From JBGSMF01 sp964651475 (lineage in GTDB: Bacteria; Chloroflexota; Anaerolineae; Fen-1058), in contig CAZYXV010000002.1 in NCBI GenBank assembly GCA_964651475.1, positions 1 to 64,000 of the forward strand: a DNA stretch of 64,000 nt. The letters are read 5' to 3'. The stretch's first letter is position 1; every line of letters begins with the position of its first letter. Shown here in pieces: positions 40,530 to 47,766 of the stretch. The translations under genes and the position numbers were made by a program. The notes beneath the pieces are model-generated. The model did no database searches. It worked only from the letters and a program-made list of their open reading frames with translations, and was not told where the DNA came from.

Positions 40530-42398
40530 ATGAACAAGCATAAATACCTCATCGCGCTTGGGCTGCTGCTGGCGGCGGTCATTGTCGTTGGGGGCACTGT
40601 CGCGTCTGCCCAAGACGTCGAACCTCCCACAAGCAAATATGTCGGGTCGCAAACGTGCGCCGGGTGCCACGCCGCCGAGCACACCAATTGGGCGGCAAGT
40701 TTGCACCCTCGAATGATCCAGGATCCCAAAATCATCACTAACGCTATCCTGGCCAATTTTGCCAGCTTTACCCAAGTCATCACCGACCCCAAGCTCAAGT
40801 ACGATGCCAAAGACATAGTATTCACTATGGGCTGGCGTTACCGCCAACGCTACATTCTCAGGGATTCCAAGACCAGGCGGCTGGTGATAGGCGCCGGTCA
40901 ATGGAACATTGCCGGCCAAGGTCCGGCCAAGACGGATAATACGTGGCAACCTGCCGCAGCCGGCGACGACTGGTTAAACGCCTGCGCGGGCTGCCACACT
41001 ACGGGGCTGAACGTGGAAGCCGCCAGAATCTACAAGGTCGGCGACAAGACCTTACCCTACGTTGAACTGGGCATTGGCTGCGAGGCCTGCCACGGGCCGG
41101 GCGGCGAGCACGCTCAAGCGCCTACCAAAGATAATATACCGATCAACAAGATCGAGGCGCTCGACGCCACGCTTTGCGGCCAGTGCCACACGAACGGCTC
41201 CAGCCCACAAGCAAGCGGCCAGGCGCACGGCTACCCCATCGGCTACGTCCACGGCGAGCCGCTGACGGGCAAGAACTTTGTGCCCGTAAAGCCCACCGGC
41301 GTGATCACGGACGCAAACTGGTGGATTGACGGTCACGCCAAGAACTATCGCCTGCAATACCTGGAGTGGAGCTCGAGCGCGCACGCCAAGGCGCTAGAAA
41401 ATCTCCGCCGGGCCAATGCAACCGACGATACGTGCCTGGGCTGTCACAGCGCCGATTACATTGCCATCACGGCGCAGCCTGGCGGACAAGATATGGTCAC
41501 CCCCACTCTCAAGACAGCCCAATTCGGCGTCACTTGCCAGGTTTGCCATGCGCCACATCAAAAAGGCACGCGGCCTTTTAACTCGCTTCTGCGCGAAGAA
41601 AGCTATAAAGTATGTGTCTCCTGTCACAACGCCACTCACGGCGGCAAGCTCGCACTGACGCCAGGTGAACAAGTGCACTATGCGGCTCAGGAGATGTTTG
41701 AAGGAAGAGGCGCTTTGGACGTTGAGGGCAAACCCTCTGTACATTTGCCCCGCGGCGGGCAGAGCGGCGCGACGTGCGCGGCGTGCCACATGCCCGGCAC
41801 GGCCACCAGCGCAGACGCCGGCGACATTGCCACGCACAACTGGCAGATCGTAATGCCCGGCAAGGCCCAAGACAAAGAACCGAACGCTTGCAGCGCCTGC
41901 CACTCTGACCCTCAATCCAAAACCATACAAATGGACGCGGCGAGTTTGCAAAAAGTGATTGACGCGCGCCAGACTGAAATCAAGAACAAGATTCAGGCGT
42001 TGACCCAATTACTCAAGAACGTCAAGAGCGCGCACGCGAATTGGGATATCAGGGCGGAGCAGAAAACCGAACAGCAAATCGCTTACGAAAAAGCGCTTAC
42101 CAACATTAGTTTTGTGGAAACCGAGGCAAGTTACGGCATCCATAACTATGAATACGCTCAGGCTGTGCTGGCCAAGGCGGAAGAACAATTAAAAGTAGCT
42201 GCCGCCACGCCCACACCCGCGCCCACCGTGGAGCCAACTCAGACGCCCGAACCTAGCCCCACGCCCCTTGTGTTGCCGCCCACGCCCACGCCCATCCCGG
42301 CCCCAGCGGGAGGAGCAAGCTGGAGTACCTGGTTGGTTTTGGCGGCGGTGGTCGTGATAGTGGTGGTGCTGTTGATGATTCGCAGCAAACCCGGCTAA
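40530..42398 (+). CDS. Nine-haem membrane-anchored cytochrome c
   Basis: The 622-residue protein has a signal peptide (LIALGLLLAAVIVVGG, ending ASA) and nine CXXCH haem sites (CAGCH twice, CEACH, CGQCH, CLGCH, CQVCH, CVSCH, CAACH, CSACH). A C-terminal Thr/Pro-rich spacer leads to one membrane helix (WLVLAAVVVIVVVLLMI) that leaves a short basic tail inside. It resembles multihaem oxidoreductase-type cytochromes (octahaem or NrfA-like) in its haem string, but I cannot name the substrate. It is divergent from the ccm operon that would mature it. Confidence 0.9.
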   Translation: MNKHKYLIALGLLLAAVIVVGGTVASAQDVEPPTSKYVGSQTCAGCHAAEHTNWAASLHPRMIQDPKIITNAILANFASFTQVITDPKLKYDAKDIVFTMGWRYRQRYILRDSKTRRLVIGAGQWNIAGQGPAKTDNTWQPAAAGDDWLNACAGCHTTGLNVEAARIYKVGDKTLPYVELGIGCEACHGPGGEHAQAPTKDNIPINKIEALDATLCGQCHTNGSSPQASGQAHGYPIGYVHGEPLTGKNFVPVKPTGVITDANWWIDGHAKNYRLQYLEWSSSAHAKALENLRRANATDDTCLGCHSADYIAITAQPGGQDMVTPTLKTAQFGVTCQVCHAPHQKGTRPFNSLLREESYKVCVSCHNATHGGKLALTPGEQVHYAAQEMFEGRGALDVEGKPSVHLPRGGQSGATCAACHMPGTATSADAGDIATHNWQIVMPGKAQDKEPNACSACHSDPQSKTIQMDAASLQKVIDARQTEIKNKIQALTQLLKNVKSAHANWDIRAEQKTEQQIAYEKALTNISFVETEASYGIHNYEYAQAVLAKAEEQLKVAAATPTPAPTVEPTQTPEPSPTPLVLPPTPTPIPAPAGGASWSTWLVLAAVVVIVVVLLMIRSKPG

Positions 42399-42411
42399 GC
42401 GGTTTGCTGCC

Positions 42412-43407
42412 TTACCCGGAGCGGCGCGCGCCGCACTGCGGGCAAAACGTTTCTGCCGGGTCCAAGGGTTGACCGCATTGGGTGCAGAAATCCGCCGAGG
42501 GGAGAGCCGCCTGCCCCAATGGCTTTTTGCGCTGCGCGTGAGGCGCCACGTGTTTGCGAGCGTGAGGGACCCCGCGCCGCCCCCGCGTGTCGCGCCGCAC
42601 TGCCGTTTTGGCGTATCTACCTTGCTCACCATCACGCCCCGCGTAAAGATACCAAATCACCCCCACAACAATCAGGCCCACTCCCACCACGACGCCGGCC
42701 AATACCCACGCTGGCACAGGTAAAGAGCCGGATGGCGCCGGGGTAGATTGCGGTGCGGGCGTGGGCGCGACCAACCCCAATGCCTCCACAGATGTGCGCG
42801 AGTCGGCCTTGACGTATGACAGCTCTATGCTCGCCGCTTGGCCGGCCTGCCAACTTCCCAAATCAGCCAGGTGATACACCAACCCATCATTTTCACGCTG
42901 CCCTGGGCCCACCTCTGGCGTGACTTTGAATTCGCGCGCGCCAAAAGGCTCCTGCACCTGCAACGCGGCAGCGTCCACGCTCGCGCCGCCAGGCCACACC
43001 AGGGTATAGCGGCGTTCGGGTTGGGCCAAATCAATCGTGTCGTAAAACTCGAGCTGGAAGGCCCGGTAAGCCGTTGTAAATGACACCAGCAGCCAATCGC
43101 CTTGCGCCTCAATCGTGTAGGGAATATTGAGCAGGCCCTGAGCCGGGTTACTTCCCGCCACCGCATGAGGTTTACCTTCCGCAATGCCAGCTGGCACGCG
43201 CATAAACACATTGGCCGGCAAGGGCGCGTCGGCGGCGAGTTGAGCGCGATAAATCACCAGGACAGCCGCTTGATCATACTCCGGCCACACGGCAATATCC
43301 AGCGTGGCCAGCGGCGTATTTTCCGGCGATTGCGCCGCCGCTGGCAACACCAGCCCCATCGCACACACCGCCGCCATCATTGCAACGATTGCATACTTTT
43401 GCATCAT
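42412..43407 (-). CDS. Secreted, membrane-anchored zinc-ribbon protein
   Basis: The 331-residue protein has a signal peptide (YAIVAMMAAVCAMGLVLPAAAQ), an outer beta-rich domain (about 30-225), a Pro-rich spacer and one membrane helix (VLAGVVVGVGLIVVGVIWYL). A basic cytoplasmic segment and a C-terminal double zinc ribbon (CTQCGQ, CPQCGARR) end it. The family is not recognised. Its layout is like the unknown protein of the ccm operon. I placed the start at the ATG at 43407, with AAAGGA upstream. ATG at 43404 or 43422 are alternatives. Confidence 0.75.
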   Translation of the reverse strand: MMQKYAIVAMMAAVCAMGLVLPAAAQSPENTPLATLDIAVWPEYDQAAVLVIYRAQLAADAPLPANVFMRVPAGIAEGKPHAVAGSNPAQGLLNIPYTIEAQGDWLLVSFTTAYRAFQLEFYDTIDLAQPERRYTLVWPGGASVDAAALQVQEPFGAREFKVTPEVGPGQRENDGLVYHLADLGSWQAGQAASIELSYVKADSRTSVEALGLVAPTPAPQSTPAPSGSLPVPAWVLAGVVVGVGLIVVGVIWYLYAGRDGEQGRYAKTAVRRDTRGRRGVPHARKHVAPHAQRKKPLGQAALPSADFCTQCGQPLDPAETFCPQCGARRSG

Positions 43408-43427
43408 CGCATCCTTTCGCATGCCAC

Positions 43428-44513
43428 TTATCTTTTATTCATCTGCGTTCGCACATAATCCGCAAAATCACGACCGGCTTGCGTCAACTGCTCGCTCACC
43501 GGGTTCACCAGGTCGCCGGCAGGGTACAGGCGGTCATTCACACTGAACCACGCCCAGCGCTGCACCAGCCGGTTGCCATCCGACAGCAGGCCAACCTCGG
43601 GATCGGTGGCAGTGCGGAAATAATCAAACGACTCCCACATAAAGCTCCGCACCCGTTCCGGCTCGAACCCGTAATCGGGCGGCATGAGGATGCCGTATTC
43701 GGTCACGGCCAGCTCGCGCTCTCGATAGCCGCGCGCGGCCATCCACTGCCTGAAGCGCAGCAGGCGCTGGCGAAAGATGCCCATATCGTCGTGCTGATCC
43801 ACCTCGACAGTTTCGCCGACCATGTCTGAAAAACCTGCCGGAATGCCCGCGCCCCACGAATCGCGCTGCTCGTTCAAGATGTAAGCGTGCAGCGTCCACA
43901 CATCCACCGGCATGGTCTGTCCGGTAAATTCAAGGTAACTGGCAAGCACCTGGTCGAGGTAGCGCAAACGCAACTCGGTGGGCTGGGCCACGCCGGCCAC
44001 TGCAACGCGCGCCGTCGGGTCGGCGCCCTTGATGGTTGTGTAAATGACGTGATAGGCCATGGCATATTGGCGGGGAGGAACGTCATCTTGCCAGCACACC
44101 ACGTCCGGCTCGTTGCCCACAATCCAGGTCGCGCCGGGATGCAAGGCAGCCAACTGCGCCAGGCGGGCTACGTCTGGCCTAAAGCCGGTCTGCGATACGC
44201 GCACCATCGGCCAGAACTCGACGCCTGGGGGCGCATCCCACGAGCTGGCCGACCAGGTCAGGTACCAGCTTACGCCCAACCAGCCAGCCACCTTCTCCGA
44301 AAGCTTGCCGGAGGGCACCCCCACCCCAAATCGCGGTTGGGGTGCAAGCGGCGCGGGCGTGGGAAACCATTCTTGCTCGAGCGGCGCTCCCGGCGCGCGG
44401 GTCTGCGCCGGGACGAGCAAGTCCTCTTGTACATTGCACTGCGTAATCGGCGTGCAGGCCGCCGACGCCAACGAGATGCAGGCCAGAAAAATCAGCCATT
44501 TGAACTTGAACAT
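43428..44513 (-). CDS. Glycoside-hydrolase-like lipoprotein
   Basis: The 361-residue protein begins with a lipoprotein-like signal (WLIFLACISLASAAC). The rest looks like a TIM-barrel glycosidase of clan A type: WIVGNEPDV could hold the acid/base Glu after Asn, and LAVTEYGIL the nucleophile Glu. VDVWTLHAYI contains a likely substrate-contact His. The GH family cannot be told, and the substrate is unknown. It has AGGAG 5 bases before its ATG and a strong own promoter (44540-44568). Confidence 0.78.
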   Translation of the reverse strand: MFKFKWLIFLACISLASAACTPITQCNVQEDLLVPAQTRAPGAPLEQEWFPTPAPLAPQPRFGVGVPSGKLSEKVAGWLGVSWYLTWSASSWDAPPGVEFWPMVRVSQTGFRPDVARLAQLAALHPGATWIVGNEPDVVCWQDDVPPRQYAMAYHVIYTTIKGADPTARVAVAGVAQPTELRLRYLDQVLASYLEFTGQTMPVDVWTLHAYILNEQRDSWGAGIPAGFSDMVGETVEVDQHDDMGIFRQRLLRFRQWMAARGYRERELAVTEYGILMPPDYGFEPERVRSFMWESFDYFRTATDPEVGLLSDGNRLVQRWAWFSVNDRLYPAGDLVNPVSEQLTQAGRDFADYVRTQMNKR

Positions 44514-44539
44514 GTTGCTCCTGTGATTTCTGTTGACCA

Positions 44540-44568
44540 ACTATATCACGTCTATTAGCCCTCGTCAA
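44540..44568 (-). promoter_or_regulatory. Promoter of the glycosidase-like gene
   Basis: On the minus strand TTGACG (44568-44563), 17 bases, TATAGT (44545-44540). The transcript starts just inside the gap after the ArsA terminator hairpin. Confidence 0.8.
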
Positions 44569-44574
44569 CAAACA

Positions 44575-44605
44575 GACCCCCGGTCTTGCGAAAAAGCCGG
44601 GGGTC
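44575..44605 (-). terminator. Hairpin terminator after the ArsA genes
   Basis: GACCCCCGG (44575-44583) pairs with CCGGGGGTC (44597-44605) around a 13-base loop. On the minus strand it is followed by a short TGTTTGTTG stretch, a weak T tract. It lies 33 bases past the stop of the first ArsA gene. Confidence 0.65.
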
Positions 44606-44637
44606 GAGCAGCAGGCTACAAAAAGCAGGGTTTCTCT

Positions 44638-45615
44638 TTACGCAAACAGCGCATCGGCCATGCGTTTGAGCATGGCCGCGCCGCGTATTTCAGTTTCGTA
44701 CAATGGCAGAATAGCGCGCACCTGGCCGTCAAACTCTTTCCAGACGGTTTCCATATGCTCGGCTTGCATCGCCACGCGATTCTTGACAAAGTCCGGCGCG
44801 TCTGGGCCGACGCTGGCTTTATCAATCACCATGTTCACAACCACGCCCCCCACTGGGATGCCAAACTCGTGGAACCAGTTGATAAAGCGCGTGATGACGG
44901 CGATGGGCAGCGATTCCGGCAAAGTCACAAAGAAGAACGAGGTCAGCTTGTCATCGGTCAGCAGTTCTTTGGCGTGCCCCATCCGCTCGCGCAGATTGAG
45001 CAAGTAATCCATCAACGGGTCTTTTTCCTTCTTCTTTTTGCTATAAGACAGCAAGTCCTTCAAAGACATGGCCTCTTCGCGGCTCTGTACCATCTTGTTG
45101 ACCCACATCGAGTACACGCTGGACATGCCCAGCAGCCGCCGCGCGTTGGCAGTGGGCGCGGTATCGAACACGTACACGTCGTACTTGTCCTCGAACATCA
45201 GGTCAATCATGTTTTCAAACATGGCCGACTCTTCAAAGGCCGGGTTCATCGTGGCCGACTCGACAAACTCGTCGGCCTTGGTCTTGATTTCAGCATACTT
45301 GAGGAACCATTCAATTTTCTCTCGGATTTCCTTTTTGGATTTCTCGATAGTTTCGCGCGTGTCAATTTCATACGCCAGCAGGTTGGGCACGCCCGTCACC
45401 GGCGTCGGCTTGCCGAATACGTTTTGATCCAACATGCTCGAGAGCGAGTGAACGGGATTTGTAGACGCCAGCAAAGTCCGCTTGCCTTGCGAGGCCGCCC
45501 ACAGCGCGGCCGTGCCGGCCAGCACCGTCTTGCCCACGCCGCCCTTGCCGCCAAAAAAGATATATTTGAGGCGGGGGCTATCCGCCAGGTATTGTCGCAT
45601 TGTTTTTTCGATCAT
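44638..45615 (-). CDS. ArsA/Get3-like ATPase, lacking the switch I Asp
   Basis: The 325-residue protein belongs to the ArsA/Get3 (SIMIBI) family that handles arsenite or targets tail-anchored membrane proteins. Walker A is GKGGVGKTV (final T changed to V). Switch I reads STNPVHSLS, with Asn53 in place of the catalytic Asp of DPAHSLS. The switch II part keeps FDTAPTANARR (Asp151). It may therefore bind but not hydrolyse ATP alone. It follows its partner ATPase by 14 bases. No arsenite-binding Cys set is seen. Confidence 0.88.
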   Translation of the reverse strand: MIEKTMRQYLADSPRLKYIFFGGKGGVGKTVLAGTAALWAASQGKRTLLASTNPVHSLSSMLDQNVFGKPTPVTGVPNLLAYEIDTRETIEKSKKEIREKIEWFLKYAEIKTKADEFVESATMNPAFEESAMFENMIDLMFEDKYDVYVFDTAPTANARRLLGMSSVYSMWVNKMVQSREEAMSLKDLLSYSKKKKEKDPLMDYLLNLRERMGHAKELLTDDKLTSFFFVTLPESLPIAVITRFINWFHEFGIPVGGVVVNMVIDKASVGPDAPDFVKNRVAMQAEHMETVWKEFDGQVRAILPLYETEIRGAAMLKRMADALFA

Positions 45616-45629
45616 GACCCACCTCCCAG

Positions 45630-46601
45630 CTAGGCAAACAGAGCTTGCGCCATGCGCTCGATCATCGGCAAGCCCGTAATATCGCGCTCAAATTCGGGGA
45701 CGCGCGCCACCACCTCGCCGCCAAAGACGTGGTCAATTTCGTCCAGGTAGCCTTTTTGCATCTCTAGCCGGTGGCGCAGATAGTCGGGGATGTCTTGCTG
45801 GCCCAACTCGGGCGGGATGACGCGGTTGACGATGTAGCCCGACAGCGGCACGTCGAACTTGGCAAACAGTCCGGCCGCTTTTTGCGTATCCAGGATAATC
45901 ATTTCTTCGGGGATGATCACGAAAAAGAACGCCGTCTTTTGCTTATCGGTCAGGATGCTGGATGACGTATTGATGCGATACTTGATATATTGCAATTCCT
46001 TCAGGATCTGGTCTTCTTCGCTCTCTTTAGAACGCTGCATGACCGACGCCACCTGCTGATATTCGGCCATTTCCTCGCGCAGCGCCGTGATTTTATCTAT
46101 CCACTCGTCATAGACCGACGCCATGCTCAAGTAATACAAAGCGTGGCCCAGCGGCACCAGGTCGTAGATGTAATAATCGTACTGGCCGCCCACCACGATG
46201 TCTACCACTTCGTCAAAGATGGCGCTTTCTTCCATGGCCGGCTCGGCGGCGGCAGCCTGGATGTAATTTTCGATTTCTTCGGGAACCTGGTCCATTCCAT
46301 ACATGTCCAGGATTTTCTTGCGAATCTCTTCCTGGTATTCCTTGATGCGCCGGTCGGCGTCAATCTCTTGCGCGAACAGGTTCGGCATAATCTCGACCGG
46401 CCCCTGGCCGAAAATATCGCGCTTGAAAATGTCCGATAGGCTGGCCTGCGGGTCTACCGAAAAGACCAGCACCTTGTAGCCCTGCTGCGCCAGCCAATAG
46501 GCAGTGGCGGCGCTAAAGGTAGTCTTGCCCAGGCCGCCCTTGCCGCCGAACATGATATATCTTCTTTCGGGATTTTGCTCAAACGTGGCTCTCAGTGACA
46601 T
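45630..46601 (-). CDS. ArsA/Get3-like ATPase, altered switch II
   Basis: The 323-residue partner has normal Walker A (GKGGLGKTT) and the switch I Asp (SVDPQASLS, Asp50). Its switch II is degenerate: YDLVPLGHALYYL replaces DTAPTGHTLRLL. It is thus the mirror image of its neighbour, which has switch II but lacks the switch I Asp. The two end with the same C-terminal pattern (ERMAQALFA and KRMADALFA). A heterodimer with one working site per pair is the likely arrangement, an inference. Confidence 0.88.
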   Translation of the reverse strand: MSLRATFEQNPERRYIMFGGKGGLGKTTFSAATAYWLAQQGYKVLVFSVDPQASLSDIFKRDIFGQGPVEIMPNLFAQEIDADRRIKEYQEEIRKKILDMYGMDQVPEEIENYIQAAAAEPAMEESAIFDEVVDIVVGGQYDYYIYDLVPLGHALYYLSMASVYDEWIDKITALREEMAEYQQVASVMQRSKESEEDQILKELQYIKYRINTSSSILTDKQKTAFFFVIIPEEMIILDTQKAAGLFAKFDVPLSGYIVNRVIPPELGQQDIPDYLRHRLEMQKGYLDEIDHVFGGEVVARVPEFERDITGLPMIERMAQALFA

Positions 46602-46612
46602 TATGACTCCTT

Positions 46613-46687
46613 TGGTTATCGCATATCGCTTATGGCGTATGGCTTATCGCACGCAGCAGTTCGCGATACGCCATACACGCTTCACGC
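46613..46687. repeat. Heptamer repeat array
   Basis: Ten to eleven units (GGTTATC, GCATATC, GCTTATG, GCGTATG, GCTTATC, GCACGCA, GCAGTTC, GCGATAC, GCCATAC, ACGCTTC) fill the gap between the second ArsA gene and the small protein gene and touch its stop codon. Confidence 0.9.
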
Positions 46688-46951
46688 CAATGCGTCGGTA
46701 AGGTCCTTTTCCCTCAGCATGCGCCGCTTCCACGTGCTGATCTGGGGCACCACGTAAGGCAACAAGCGCAGGCTGTAATACGGCGGCAGGATGGGGATGC
46801 CTAACAAATCTCCCATCGTGATGAGGATAAACAGATGCTCCATACTGCCGCGCGTCTTGAGCGCATAACGCGCCATATCGTGCCCCGCCATGCCGTACAA
46901 GACACTCTTAATTCCATCGAGGAAACCGGGTTTCTTTTCTTCGTCTGGCAT
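46682..46951 (-). CDS. Small protein, paralog of its upstream neighbour
   Basis: This 89-residue protein is of unknown family. The middle and end (EHLFILITMGDLLGIPILPP, YYSLRLLPYVVPQIS and WKRRMLREKDLTD) match its neighbour 46967-47260 closely, so both come from a duplication. One hydrophobic segment (FILITMGDLLGIPILP) is flanked by charged residues, which could be a tail-anchor or a client-like helix. The position beside two Get3-like ATPases makes it a candidate client or adaptor. Confidence 0.78.
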   Translation of the reverse strand: MPDEEKKPGFLDGIKSVLYGMAGHDMARYALKTRGSMEHLFILITMGDLLGIPILPPYYSLRLLPYVVPQISTWKRRMLREKDLTDALA

Positions 46952-46966
46952 TTCAACTCCTTTGTT

Positions 46967-47260
46967 TTACGTTATTTCCTGATCGCACAAATCCGTCATG
47001 TCGCGCTCGCGCAACATACTGCGCCGCCAACCCATGATATGAGGCGCGGCATACGGCAACAGGCGCAACGTATAATAAGGCGGCAAAATAGGCAAACCCA
47101 GCATGTCGCCAAATACGAGCAATATAAACAAGTGCTCGAGATGGGAGCGCTCCTTGTTCAAATCGCGCACCATCTCGTAAACAGTCGCGCCATAAATCAT
47201 CTGGCCCAGCGCGATGGCCGCTTGCCGCGCGCGCCGCTTCCACTGAGCTAACGTATTCAC
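46967..47260 (-). CDS. Small protein, paralog of its downstream neighbour
   Basis: The 97-residue protein shares EHLFILLVFGDMLGLPILPP, YYTLRLLPYAAPHIM and WRRSMLRERDMTDL with the 89-residue protein next to it. Its N-terminus is more basic (TLAQWKRRARQAAIAL). I chose the GTG at 47260, which has GAGAAGA upstream. An ATG at 47302 would overlap the thioredoxin-like gene and add a CKFC motif whose reality is doubtful. Function unknown. Confidence 0.75.
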   Translation of the reverse strand: MNTLAQWKRRARQAAIALGQMIYGATVYEMVRDLNKERSHLEHLFILLVFGDMLGLPILPPYYTLRLLPYAAPHIMGWRRSMLRERDMTDLCDQEIT

Positions 47261-47276
47261 TCTCTTCTCACAAAAT

Positions 47277-47699
47277 TTACAAGGTCGGTCCAGCCTTTGC
47301 ACCCGCCGCCCGCAAAGCCCGCTCCAGGCCGGTCGTATCCCACCCGCTCACTTTTTCGCGCCCGGCCACCACAAACGTCGGATAGCGGCGCACGCCATGA
47401 CGCAGCGACTTGAGCAGCCCTTGCAGCGAGCGAGGGTCAAACACGCGAATCAAGATGCTATCGCCATAACGCGCCGCGAGATCGAATACGAGCGCCGACA
47501 AGCGGCGCCAGTCTTTTTGCCATTCGTCAGGATACTCGTCCAGCCCGCGTTCGTGGGGGGGCTTGTCCAGATTGGCGCGCGCCATAATCGCCTCGCACGA
47601 CAGGCACATCCCCCACCCTTCAGGCAAAAGTGCAATGACGTCTACTTGAACCGGCGGCATGATTTGTTTTGAGTACTGCAAACAACTCGAAAGTGACAT
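47277..47699 (-). CDS. Thioredoxin-like protein with a CLSC motif
   Basis: The 140-residue protein contains a CxxC-like site (MCLSCEAI) near residue 32 and a thioredoxin-type end (YPTFVVAGREKVSGWDTTGLERAL) with the cis-Pro signature. It has no signal or membrane segment, so it acts in the cytoplasm. ATG at 47699 is used; ATG at 47660 is an alternative that avoids the repeat palindrome. It precedes the ArsA small-protein genes and may form disulfide or metal chemistry with them. Confidence 0.75.
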   Translation of the reverse strand: MSLSSCLQYSKQIMPPVQVDVIALLPEGWGMCLSCEAIMARANLDKPPHERGLDEYPDEWQKDWRRLSALVFDLAARYGDSILIRVFDPRSLQGLLKSLRHGVRRYPTFVVAGREKVSGWDTTGLERALRAAGAKAGPTL

Positions 47700-47739
47700 G
47701 GTGAGCGGAAATCAGATTGTCACCTTCTCACCATGTCAC
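47693..47739. repeat. Inverted repeat across the start of the thioredoxin-like gene
   Basis: GTGACATGGTGAG (47693-47705) and CTCACCATGTCAC (47727-47739) are perfect inverted copies around a 21-base loop. The flanking TCACCTTC, TCACCATG, TCACCTTG units show an 8-base period, unlike the heptamer arrays. The start codon at 47699 lies in the left arm. Confidence 0.8.
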
Positions 47740-47766
47740 CTTGTCACGTCTTTACCCTATCAAAAG

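Noticed and set aside
44638..46601. Arsenite-resistance operon
   Set aside because: No arsR, arsB, arsC or arsenite-binding Cys set is present, and the ATPases have altered active sites.
47261..47302. CKFC redox motif at the start of the 97-residue small protein
   Set aside because: It needs a start inside the thioredoxin-like gene without a ribosome site. The GTG at 47260 is better supported.
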